Positions 35,138-45,586 of a stretch of DNA of 64,000 bases are shown here, piece by piece (position 1 is the first letter of the stretch; each line of letters starts with the position of its first letter). The position numbers were made by a program, and so were the translations under genes. Below the pieces are notes generated by a model that was not told the origin of the DNA, did no database searches, and saw nothing but the letters and a program-made list of their open reading frames with translations. This DNA comes from Echinometra lucunter (lineage: Eukaryota > Echinodermata > Echinoidea > Camarodonta > Echinometridae). The stretch is from assembly GCA_029962745.1 (NCBI GenBank), contig CM057171.1:351044-415043 (forward strand). The letters are read 5' to 3'.

Positions 35138-36550
35138 TTACAGTGATACTTTGATGAAATACAACTTCTGGTGACAAGCAAAGGCGAGCAAGTCTGGGGT
35201 GAGGGGAACCAAGTAACACCATTTCCATGCCAGTGTCAGATTAAGTGCATTGAACTCAACTCTCTCCTTCAGGTTCAGACCATCAATGTCATAGAGCCTG
35301 ATCACCACTTTATCATTCTTATAATCAACACTCGCTACATACACCCTGTCCTGCTCGTCCACAGCAGCATACAGGTAGACATCGCTTGGAGCTTGTAGAG
35401 GTTTCCCAGCATTCCCATTCCTGTCGTAGACTGTCACAATGCTTGGCTCAGTGCAACAAGAACTTGTGATTATCAAACCGGCTTTGGTTGCAAATGCCTG
35501 CCTAGTGATTTGGTGTTTTGTTGGGACAGTGTGTTTGAGCGTGGTTCCCGTTCGATCATAGATGTAGACTTTCTTTTCACCGTTAGCTACAATGATTTCA
35601 TCTGATGGACTTTTGTTTAGTACGAAAACATATCCAGTATCTGTCACCTGGATGCTGGTTGATTTCTTGGAGCCATTGGGAGAATATATGTATGCTTCCG
35701 TGGTGCTACGCGTCGATACGAATAACGACCTGTCTTGTTGAAACACAAGATCACAACACCGCATGTCGCTTGGTATGTGTGTGTACTGCTGCTTATTACC
35801 CGCAGAATCAATGATATCTATACCATGTGTAATCCAACCATATCCGATAGCCACACTGTCGTCAGAGTACTTGGTCATCCCACACATATAACTCCTTAGA
35901 TCCACACACTGAATGACTTGTAACTCTGGATCTGATTCTGAGATGCTCCCGAGATCAAGTCGAGTATCATCTATAGGCTCCTTCTGTGCTTTCTCTCTTA
36001 TAACCATAACCGCCGCAGAGCTGTGACCTGATTCAGTAGTCTCCTTCACCACGGCACCCTTTGCAGGCTCGAGATCTGGTTCTGTAATTTTCCCGAGATC
36101 AAGTCGAGTATCATCTGCAGGATTGAACTTATTCTTCTGTGCTTTCTTCGTTATGGCTGCTGCAGAAGTGTGATCAGTAGCCTCCTTCAGCATGTCTTTC
36201 AGTTCTTCACAAAGCAAGATATGAGCAGACAGACTGTCTGTCTCTAGACGACCCAGTCTGTCATTAGCTACCAGTGTCATTGAACTAAAAATACTCTTGA
36301 TCTTCTGTCGATCTTTTGATTTCAAGACGTCGAAATCGTCATCAAAACTACGCTCTAGAGCATCGATTTGGCCGATGAGTTTTCGCTGATTTACTTCAAG
36401 TTGCTTGGCCTTGACGCTGTAGGCTTGGCTGACATCTTCTCGTAGTTTCTGTATGGCAGTATGTACCTCAAGGCGTTGTGCTTCCATATTCTGAATGTTT
36501 TTCTCCAGTTCTGATTTCTTGGCGGCACATTGCTGCACAAGGTCGTTTAC
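35138..36550 (-). CDS. Gene 3 exon 2: coiled coil, duplicated linker, hypervariable propeller
   Basis: The acceptor is tttttttcag followed by GTAAACGAC, phase 0. It encodes 470 residues to TAA at 35138-35140. The order is a coiled coil (~115 residues), a linker carrying two ~42-45-residue units that each contain DDTRLDLG (around 35935-36150), then the predicted six-bladed propeller. The second linker unit has an extra Met-Val compared with gene 4. The frame is intact. Propeller loops differ from other copies (WITH after IGYG, DMRCC after IPS, AWKWC near the end). It pairs with the gap-cut exon 1 at 47513-47887 across an ~11-kb intron that holds a LINE. The pairing is inferred from strand, order, phase and the absence of any nearer exon 1. 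Confidence 0.88.
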   Translation of the reverse strand, partial: VNDLVQQCAAKKSELEKNIQNMEAQRLEVHTAIQKLREDVSQAYSVKAKQLEVNQRKLIGQIDALERSFDDDFDVLKSKDRQKIKSIFSSMTLVANDRLGRLETDSLSAHILLCEELKDMLKEATDHTSAAAITKKAQKNKFNPADDTRLDLGKITEPDLEPAKGAVVKETTESGHSSAAVMVIREKAQKEPIDDTRLDLGSISESDPELQVIQCVDLRSYMCGMTKYSDDSVAIGYGWITHGIDIIDSAGNKQQYTHIPSDMRCCDLVFQQDRSLFVSTRSTTEAYIYSPNGSKKSTSIQVTDTGYVFVLNKSPSDEIIVANGEKKVYIYDRTGTTLKHTVPTKHQITRQAFATKAGLIITSSCCTEPSIVTVYDRNGNAGKPLQAPSDVYLYAAVDEQDRVYVASVDYKNDKVVIRLYDIDGLNLKERVEFNALNLTLAWKWCYLVPLTPDLLAFACHQKLYFIKVSL

Positions 36551-37087
36551 CTGAAAAAAATAAGCGTTAAAGAAAAAGAAATGAATAAAAGGAAGCTGCT
36601 TCAATAATAATCTAATAACGATTGAACAGAAGTGTAACTGGATTTCATCGAATCTATGGGAGAAAATTACATGTACCGAAAGTATACGGTAATTTACTAA
36701 AGCACCTTATTATTTGAAAAACCCGATGATTATATTACGAGATAAAATATCAGGAGGAAAATGAGGTCTGCGCTTATAAGATTTGTTAATAATCGAAGGG
36801 TTTGTGTACATTTACTAAGTATTACTTGAATTTTTTGAAAATATGTGGTATTTAAAAGAAACCATTCATGAATTTTTATTTTTACACCATTCCTTTAAAT
36901 AAAGGATAGCTACGCCTATTGCTGTCTGCATGGTCCATATTATTTTGTACATTATTATTCCATTCTTTTACTTTCAGTTTCAGTTTCAGTTTTATTTTTT
37001 CTCATTTCCAACAAAACAGTAGACAAAATCCATCATAAATACAGTTATAACAATTGAAATGTAATAAAGAAACATGTAACACAATAT

Positions 37088-37132
<45 letters not shown>

Positions 37133-37700
37133 TCTAAATTATACATTTGAAACTTAATATGGATCATGAGATATTTGTGGCTGAAAATAACATGCTGGAA
37201 ATGGAGAGGTCCACTGTGAAGCTGTGCTTGTAAGTCGTGGACCCCTCAAATCAAATTATTCATTAATATTAAATTACATAATTAAAATAATGATAGTGGC
37301 CAAAAGAGGGGAAGAAAAATGTGAAATAAACAATAACATGATGCATGAAATGAGTAATTTACGAAGAATAACAATGAGAGACGATGAGGAGAACATATCT
37401 GCATGTGGACTAAAATAAGAAAATGTTTCACAGGTGTTGTATAACGAATATGAAGTAAACGCGCAAAGGAAACGGATCAAAGTGTATGACTGGTTGAGAA
37501 GTGGTGACGAGATCTTCGGATACCAACAATAATAGCAATGACAGTAATAATAGAGATAATAATGTTAATGATATTGTATATATAATATATGTATTGTATA
37601 TATAATATATATATAATAATAGTAATCATGATACTAATAACAAAAATAATCATGATAATAGTGATAATATTGACAATAAAAGAAGGGACAACAAGGAGAG

Positions 37701-40700
37701 CTAGGTTTTATACGTAGCCAATAAAAATGTCTTAAGTTTTCTTTTGAAGACTGCGAGTGAGGGGGAGTTTTTCAAATCTATGCGCAAAGTATTCCAAAAT
37801 TTAGGACCTTCAAAAATGAATGTATTTTGTGCTGAAAGTGTTTTTAGTAAAGGTAAATGAAATTCTTCAGACTGTCTAGTGGGATATTTATGAATAGTTT
37901 GATTCTTCATAAACATGTCATGAAAAACTAAGGGAAGGGCACCAGAATTGAATTTATACATAAATTCTCCTAGATGAAACAAGTAGAGATCGTTTACTTT
38001 GAGAATATTATGTTCAAGGAAAAGTGGATCTGAGTGGGCACGAAACGGAGCATTGTAGATTATACGAATTACTTTTTTTTGTAACAATATAATTTTTTCT
38101 AACAGAGTTTGATGAGTGTTTCCCCAAAGCAAAAGTCCATAACTTAGGTAGGGTAAAACAAGAGAATAATAAAGAATAAGCAAAGATGGTTGTGGAAGAT
38201 GTGATTTTAGTCTGTTAATGATACCAATATTTCGAGAGATTGTTTTGCAAATATTTTCGATATGTAATTTCCAGGAGAGCTTGCTATCAACCAAAACACC
38301 TAAAAAATTTGTATGAGAAACCTGCTTAAGTGGGGTATTGTCAAACATAATTTGAGTCGGTAATGAAGCTAAGGAGTTACTAAATAATATGTAATTCGTC
38401 TTCAAAAGATTTAATGACAGTTTATTGGTTCTTATCCATTCTAAAACATTTTGCAACTCTGCATTGACGACATCAACAAGAACATTTGGATCTCTGTGTG
38501 AAAAAAATAAGTTAGTGTCATCTGCAAATAAAATGAATGACAGTGATTTGGACGATTTATGAAAATCATTTATATAAAGAATAAACAACAAAGGGCCTAA
38601 AAGACTCCCTTGCGGAACACCACAAGTAATATTTCTAAAATCAGATTCTTGCTCATTTAAATAAACAAATTGTTTTCTGTTAGAGAGGTAACTCCTGAAC
38701 CACTCCAAGGCCTTTCCACGGACACCGATATGATTGAGTTTATAAAGTAAAATGTCATGATTTATCGTATCGAAGGCCTTGGAGAAGTCCAGGAATATAC
38801 CAACTGTGTGAGAAGAAGAGTCAATTGAATGGGCAACCTTTTCTACAAAAGTCATTAAAGCGTGAACAGTACTATGTTTCTCCCTAAAACCAAATTGGAA
38901 GTTTGAAAAGATATTATTTTCTTCAAGAAAGTTATCATTCGAGTGAACACTATTTTTTCTAAAATTTTGGAAAAAGAAGACAATAACGAGATTGGCCGAT
39001 AGTTACCTACTTCAAGTGCGTCACCCTTCTTAAATAATGGTATGACTTTAGCAAGTTTCATGGAATTAGGAAATTCACCATGCAGCAGTGATAAATTAAA
39101 GATATGGACCAATGGATCTGCAATGTAAGGAATAATGGCCTTTAAAATAACGTTACTGATTCCGTCAAAGCCGGAACTTTTTTTATTTTGTAAGTTGGAA
39201 ACAATGTTTGTGACTTCTTGTCTATTCGTAGGAAAAAAGAAAATAGAACTTGGATTAGCAGGACCTAAAAAGTCAGTAAAACACCTGTCAGAAGGGGGAA
39301 TATTTTTAGCCAGATCGTTACCAATTGAGGAAAAGTAATTATTGAAAATATTCGCTATATATTTTGGATCTTCAACAATTTCATTATTATTCCTGATTCT
39401 ATTTATTTCAGAAACTCCTTTAGTTAAGTTCATCGCCTGTTTGATGATTTTCCATGTGTTTTGGGTATCGTGTTTGAACATTTCCAAACGATTTACAAAA
39501 TATTTTCTTTTTTCTAAACGAATGATATTGATTAATGTGTTTTTATAGGACGTATACTTAAATTTTGCCTTCTCAGTACCTTTTAATTTGTATTTATAAA
39601 AAAGATTATTTTTTCGATTAATTGAGCGTAGAATAGATTTTGAAATCCAAGGAAGTTTGGGTGTTTTTTTATAATTTGTTTTGATTTTTTGTTTCGGCAT
39701 AACTATGTCCAGCTGATTGCTTAATATTTGGGAAAAAGCTTCATATGAATTATTTATGTTTTCATTTATATAAACACTCGACCAATCATAATTTTCCAAA
39801 TTAATACCAAGACGTGCCAATCTTTCGGCGTTAACTTTACGTCTGAATAGTGAGGAACTATTGGTATTTATAGGTTGTCCCAGTGGATAGTGCATTGCAG
39901 TAGGGTAGTGATCAGTAATGTCCGAAATTATTATATAAGAATCAGGATGTGGAATTACATTTGAAAATATATTATCAATTAAAGTAGCAGATGTATTTGA
40001 AACGCGCGTTGGTTTGGAAACTAGTGGCAGACAAGAGGCCGATAAAATCAACTCAAGAAGTTCTTGAGAAACATTGTTGAGTTCATGGTTCAATAAGTCT
40101 ATATTAAAATCTCCCATCAGAAAAAAATCTTTATTGTCAAAATTAATATCTCTTAATAAATCTGAAAAATATTGTAAAAATTCTTGAGTACTAGAGCTAG
40201 GGGATCTATAAATAACACCGGCGATGATATTCTTATTTCCAGGAATCAAAATTTCAATGAAGAGGGATTCAATAATGTTGTTGCAAACAGAAATTTCATT
40301 CAAAATAGTATAATTAAGTGATTTGCGAACGTAGAGAGCAACACCACCACCAACTTTATTTTTTCTATTTTTATTGATGAACTCATAATCCTTTATATGA
40401 AATGGGTGGTTTAAATCGTGATTTAACCAAGTTTCCGTAAGGCCGATCAGAGAAAGTGGGTTTGACATGGGCTTATCTATAAGTGAAAGAAGGTCATCAA
40501 AATGTCGATTCAAACTTCTGATATTTAGGTGAAGTAAGGAAAATGTATTTAATTCAAATTCTTTCAAGACACGGGAAAACTGACTGACGGTTATGTAATT
40601 AGTAATTCCTCGTTGGGCTGGGTCATCGAAATCAAAATCAAACTCCAAGTTTACAGATGAAGAGTTCATGCTATCTCTGATAAGATTGTCATATAAATTA

Positions 40701-40816
40701 GTAGAGGTAAGAGAGGCATCATTAAATTGAATAGGTCGATGTAACTCGAAGAAATCGTCATCACTAAGCCTATGGAAAGGCAATGATTGTCTATCAAAGG
40801 AATCAGACATCGTCAT
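37701..40816 (-). pseudogene. LINE 1 ORF2: endonuclease-reverse transcriptase, frame-shifted
   Basis: Begins MTMSDSFD at 40816. The endonuclease of the APE type shows LHLNIRSLNRHFDDL, LIGLTETWL, the catalytic GDFN motif (FFLMGDFNIDLL) and ISDITDHYP. The reverse transcriptase shows KVIPLFKKGD, NYRPISLLSSFSKILEK, FLDFSKAFDTINHD, CGVPQGSLLGPLLFILYIND and the catalytic FADDT box. The FADDT and GVPQGS forms place it with the Jockey/CR1/L2 group rather than L1. The frame shifts at about 38930-38945: upstream it reads ITFLKKIISF, and the frame that continues the conserved RT is one base off (FLEENNIF), as if one base were deleted. Together the two frames give about 1,035 residues. Inactive if the shift is real; a sequencing error is possible. 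Confidence 0.9.
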
Positions 40817-43734
40817 AGATTAAAAAGTATTTTCTCATTACAGATATTTGGCGATTAAAAGAAATCATGTCTAAAATGGCGCTATCAGCAAGATATAGAG
40901 GATGTGGGGAAAGAACAACGTCCACATGAAGTAAGATTGGAGACGAGTAGATGGATAACAAATGCAAATGGAAGAAAGTGGTGATAAGGAACAAAAAACG
41001 GTTGGAGAAATGAACACACGATGATGATGATGATGATGATGATGATGAAGATGATGATGATGATGAAGATAATGATGACGATGATGATGAATAAGAAAGG
41101 AGATACAAACACAGAGTCTCTGATGGCACAACAAACTTAGGGCAATCTAAAGGCTGGAACATCATAGGAAAAAATAATCAGCATTAGAGCTAATAACAAA
41201 AACTTGTATATTGAGGAATTTTGATAGAATAGAGGTATAAATCATCGGATATACTTGTAACAAATTCATTCTAATGAGGAAAAAAATGGCAATATTTTCT
41301 ACAAAGTAGCAAATACTACTATACTGATAAAACAACCCTTATTTAGATAACTTGGAAGATATTTCATTCGCACCACTAAGGACAAACGAAAAGGATAAAC
41401 ATACAAACAGATTGAGGATGTATTCTTCATTCAAATAAGTTTAGGCGTACATGAACGTAAGTCAAAATAAAAAGCCAACTCCTCCCCTCCCCCCCCCCCC
41501 AAAAAAAGGAACACATAGGGCTATCCGCACGGAAAATATAGAAGTGTTACTTACAATACGTACACTGTGACCTTATAGAAAGAAACAATCATTTTGTAAT
41601 GAACGAGTGCCAGAATAATCCAACATTTATTCGTGGCAAGTATTTTGTTTTGTGGGATAAACACGACTGTATGAACATGATAAGATTCTGGAATGTGATC
41701 GAAGTAAGCATTTTGTAATATAAGAAGACATGCGCTACTCAGTTATCATGACAGTGGATCAATGATAATCATTGCATATACAAAAAATCATTGTTGAGAA
41801 TAAACGATTGAAAAAAATAATAATTTGACGGCATTTGTGTTTAACCGAATTAAGAACTGTCCATCTGACTAAGCTGTTAAAATACATCTTCTCGATTCTA
41901 ATCGTTGAAAAAGAAGAAAATTGAGTCAAAACAAATCAGCGTGACATAACTGCTTTACTAATGTTTTGTTCACATCAAGATAAAATTAGGTTTACTAAGA
42001 GTAGCCTGGGCCAGATATGTTTACCAGGCCAGCAGTATGAATGAAATGTATCCATAGAAACGATTTTACATTTGAAGGCACATGTGCTTTAAAGAAAAAA
42101 TAAAAAACTTCAGCAATAGGAATTTAATGAACCACTTTCGCAATGTGTTGATTTTCTTTTCTTTTCTTTTTTTACAAGTTTGATCAATGATCATCCACTC
42201 GACCGACAAAACCCTTTCAAAATCCAAACGGTCCAAATGCAAACGCGGGCTCAAAAACTAGGTCAGGCAAACATTACGATTCACTCAACCCAGCAACAAA
42301 CGGTGCATGCAATGTGTATTATGTAAAGGATCTGCACAAGTTATATAACAAATAAAGATGTAAAAAAAAATAAATAAAAAAGAAGAACCGATCACAAGTA
42401 CGAAAAGGTTCATTATCCATGTTCATTATCAGTTAATGTATGCAGGAATTCAGCATGTGCATTAATAAAAACTCAGCGGGAGAAATACTGCGATGACCAG
42501 ATAACACTGATCGATGTCAATGAAAAAAGCTATTATTTGATTGTAAAAAGTATATAAGACCCATAAACAGGTAAGTATGTTGTGCTAATACAGCTCAAAT
42601 GAAAATGATTTGAAGCTACCATACTGGATAATCCTTAACTTAAGCTGCACTACCATAAACTTAGTAAGATAATTGGTGGAAGCTTAATGCCGGGAAAACA
42701 AAATATACATTCGGAGCATATACTATTTTTGTACAGAGACGTTTTAGAGACAATATAATAAATGTGAACAATACTGATATAAGGCAGAAATCTAATCATC
42801 AATGATAAAGGTTTTTTGACATCTGTATTATGCGTACTATTGAAACATCAGGTCAAACGAGATCATGTCAACTGATAATTCCTCAAGTGCAATATCATTT
42901 GCTTTATTCTAAAGAATAAAACAAGTAATAATTCTTTGTTACATATTTCAAATTTTAAGTAAACATGATCAAGCAGTAAACATGTTTATGCTATAGTAGG
43001 AACCAATTTACTATTATTTAGGCATGCAAGTGGAAAAATCTTATTACAAAATATCTGTTTTTAGATGGATGTATTATGGTCACTTTCCAAGTTATCTAGT
43101 TTTTATGCAATATTTTGAGTTGTCAAAAACCTTGTGAAAAAAAGAATACTTGCGAAATACAAAATATGTTTGCGATAAATATCACAACACACTATTTGGT
43201 TTTGGTATTATGAAAAGAAAATGCTTTTCAAAGATGAATTGTGGGACATAAAAATACCAAATATGCTCAACATGCTTAAGGAGACAAGTGGCAATACAAA
43301 TCATGTTTAGCATTGAAAACAATGATATACCTGAAATCAGTCAGTGCATGTTTCTAAAGAGTATATTTTTAAATGAAAAAAAGGGCATTTTGATATAAAA
43401 ATATGGAAGATATTCATTATCATTAACATGACTATCATGACAAAAGAGAAAAACAATTTTTTAATGGAATGTAGTTGCCTTACTCTGTGGACTGTTGATA
43501 TAACTCAAGACACATTAAGTTTTAGGCATGGCAAATAAGCGCTGCTAAGAAAAAACAAATTGATTTTATCATTTCTCTGAAGTTAAAGGTTCAAAGACGA
43601 GTCATAATCTTGTTGGAAGCCATATAACTCAGTATATCTATCTCTGCTATCTCGGCTCGTACACAGGATGAATGGGCTAAAGCAAAGATGATGTGGATCA
43701 AAATCAGCAAAGATTCTAAGCATTCCAGACTGCA
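40817..43734. other. Interval between LINE 1 ORF1 and ORF2, no gene seen
   Basis: 2.9 kb of AT-rich sequence with a (GAT)n microsatellite and a short poly-C/A tract at about 41485. No conserved frame is visible on either strand. It is unusually long for a LINE inter-ORF spacer, so it may contain a second inserted repeat or mark a boundary between two elements. Confidence 0.6.
41020..41098. repeat. (GAT)n microsatellite
   Basis: About 75 bp of GAT/GAA triplets in the interval between LINE 1 ORF1 and ORF2. It explains the serine- and histidine-rich minus-strand frames here. Confidence 0.9.
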
Positions 43735-44844
43735 TCACTCATCCCAGTTGCTCCATGGCGATTGGGGGGAACCATTTGGCGCTTTCTTGCGGGTCTGGAG
43801 ATATAGGTTGATTCCGTTGACGCGAATTCTCGTAGAAAGCTGTTTTTCTTTCCTAATCTTGTAGGCGATTGAAGCTAAACGTCCACGTTCACGTTTCATA
43901 TCCGGTGGGAGATCCGTACGAATCGTAACGCGATCGTAGCAATTCTCAGGTGTCTGCTGCGGTTGAGGTTGCTGGGAGGTCTGTTGATCTGGATGAGCGG
44001 AATTAGCAGGACGTTGACGGTTGGGTTTCTCGAAGGATTCAAGCAGTCGATTGCGGTCTTCCATAAAGGCGAATCGAACAATAATAGGGCGTGGCGGCGG
44101 CGGCGTTGCCCTCCCAGGGTTTCCTTGCTTCGGGCTCGGGAGACGATGCGCGTTGACAAGTGGCGTCCTAGCTGCCTCAGAGATAGGGATCTGAAGGAAT
44201 TTGGCAATAACTCCGTGTACTGCAGAATACACATTTTCACTTTTCTTTTCCGGGACTCCATACAACAGCAGATTTTGTTTCCTATCATGTAGCTCTAGCA
44301 GCATAAGTTTCTCTTCTATTTTTTTGTTTTTATTCTCAATGGTTTCCAAAATTTGGGGGATGATATCCTTTTCGATCTCTCTAATCTTACTTGTGTTGAA
44401 AGTAACAGCATTTTCTAAATCTTGTATGGCTTTCCTTGTTTCACCAAGTTCAACTTTCATCATCCGCATATCTAAGCTGACGTTATCGAAACGTGAATTC
44501 ATTTCTTTACTCAAATTAGCAAACATTTCCTTCATTTCTGGCAAAAGATTAGACTGACCTGAAGCCATTGCGTGATATTCTGGGCTAGATTGGGCGTTGG
44601 CGGTTTGAGCGGTCACGTGACTGTTCGAGCGTCCACTGGTATTTGAATTACTGCTATGTCGGGGCGAACCACTCGGGGACCTCTGGGCTGGGTTCTCGAT
44701 GCGTGCCGTGTTGTGCTTAGCAATTCCTGATGCCCCAGCTTTGCTGGTCTTGGAGGCCGTTAATTTACCCTTTTCCTGAGTTTTTGCTGACGATTTGGAG
44801 TTAGAAGACGATCTAAGGGTATAGGAACGTTCCTCATTAGGCAT
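43735..44844 (-). CDS. LINE ORF1: L1-type RNA-binding protein (transposase_22-like)
   Basis: An intact 369-residue frame. Residues 1-100 are a Ser/Thr/Asn-rich basic tail. About 105-185 form a coiled coil (MKEMFANLSKEMNSRF onward, with regular Leu/Ile/Met heptads). About 186-280 read as an RRM-like domain: DRKQNLLLYGVPEK matches the start and RPIIVRFAFMEDRNRLLES the later strand-helix of L1 ORF1 RRMs. About 300-355 (TIRTDLPPDMKRERGRLASI through RIRVNGINLYL) correspond to the C-terminal domain. By family knowledge such proteins trimerise, bind element RNA and act as nucleic-acid chaperones. A Pro/Gln-rich insert at about 275-300 is unusual. It sits 2.9 kb upstream of ORF2 on the same strand, close to the inferred 5' end of LINE 1. 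Confidence 0.88.
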   Translation of the reverse strand: MPNEERSYTLRSSSNSKSSAKTQEKGKLTASKTSKAGASGIAKHNTARIENPAQRSPSGSPRHSSNSNTSGRSNSHVTAQTANAQSSPEYHAMASGQSNLLPEMKEMFANLSKEMNSRFDNVSLDMRMMKVELGETRKAIQDLENAVTFNTSKIREIEKDIIPQILETIENKNKKIEEKLMLLELHDRKQNLLLYGVPEKKSENVYSAVHGVIAKFLQIPISEAARTPLVNAHRLPSPKQGNPGRATPPPPRPIIVRFAFMEDRNRLLESFEKPNRQRPANSAHPDQQTSQQPQPQQTPENCYDRVTIRTDLPPDMKRERGRLASIAYKIRKEKQLSTRIRVNGINLYLQTRKKAPNGSPQSPWSNWDE

Positions 44845-45338
44845 GACTCGAAATAAGGTCCTCTAACATATCCAAAATCTTGAAAATTGAGAGCTCATAT
44901 GCTGATGACGTCCGCACGTTACGAATGCATTACGAATGCATTTCCTTCACAATTCATTGTGAGGGAGAAAGGACAAGAAAATCTCAATGTACGATATCGA
45001 CTGGTAATCGAATTGCATATAATTTCTGGTCAGGATCAAACCCCTCGCTTCGAACACAAAGAAAATCAATGAATCAAATGATTTTCTATTATGTTCCAAA
45101 TCTTTCCTCACAAAGTTCAGTGCTCTACAGTTTGTCCCCCCCCCCCAAAAAAAAAAATAAATAAATAAATACGATGGGCTTATAAGTATCGATAATGAAA
45201 GAAATCATTTTGCAATGTGAAAAATTATGTTAAATTTTTATGAAATTATAACTATTCCTCTATCAGTCAGTGAAGACCCAATCTAATTCTGTCCAATAGT
45301 CACGAAGAAATACAACTATTTGAAACGGACGTCATAGG

Positions 45339-45586
45339 CACGGGCGGCGCCAGGTTATTTTGATAGGGGGCAAGATGACCCATAGGTGAATTTATTGACG
45401 CTTTTAATGAACAATAGGAGTACTATATAGTTGCAAGCCCCATGCCTCTCTTTCCCCACCCTCTTCTTTCTTCTTCCTCCTCTTTTTTCTTCTTTCTCCT
45501 CCTCCTTTTCTCTCTCTTTTTTTTAAATCATTTGAAAAATCAGGGGGCATTCGCTCCCTGCCCCCCTCCCTGTAACGCCGTCACTA
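45339..45586. mobile_element. Small hAT-like insert in gene 3 intron
   Basis: 248 bp with degenerate inverted ends (CACGGGCGGCG and CGCCGTCACTA). It is flanked by an 8-bp direct repeat GTCATAGG at 45331-45338 and 45587-45594. The interior is pyrimidine-rich. The perfect 8-bp repeat supports a hAT-type insertion; the ends are less well conserved than in the other two. Confidence 0.65.

Larger units (their letters stand above)
36972..44990 (-). mobile_element. LINE 1: non-LTR retrotransposon, about 8 kb
   Basis: The insertion is inferred from loss of alignment with other copies of this intron. The 3' end on the minus strand is AATAAAA followed by short tandem CTGAAA-type repeats (36974-36996), the tail type of CR1/L2-like LINEs. 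From 5' to 3' it carries an L1-type ORF1 (44844-43735), a 2.9-kb interval and an EN-RT ORF2 (40816-37701, frame-shifted). The 3' UTR holds a (TA)n tract at 37089-37130 and AT-rich microsatellites. The 5' limit (44.88-45.0 kb) is approximate, and I could not find a target-site duplication. Whether ORF1 and ORF2 belong to one element is not certain. Confidence 0.75.

Noticed and set aside
35605..35814. Plus-strand frame inside gene 3 exon 2 (also 49014-49223)
   Set aside because: Antisense of the propeller, no independent support.
38855..38950. Programmed ribosomal frameshift in LINE 1 ORF2
   Set aside because: No slippery heptamer recognised, and LINE 2 has its break at a different place in the domain; a lesion or a sequencing error is simpler.
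40803..41165. Serine-rich frame upstream of LINE ORF2
   Set aside because: Caused by the (GAT)n microsatellite.
43896..44557. Frames on both strands over LINE ORF1
   Set aside because: Shadow frames; the 369-residue minus-strand frame has recognisable domains.
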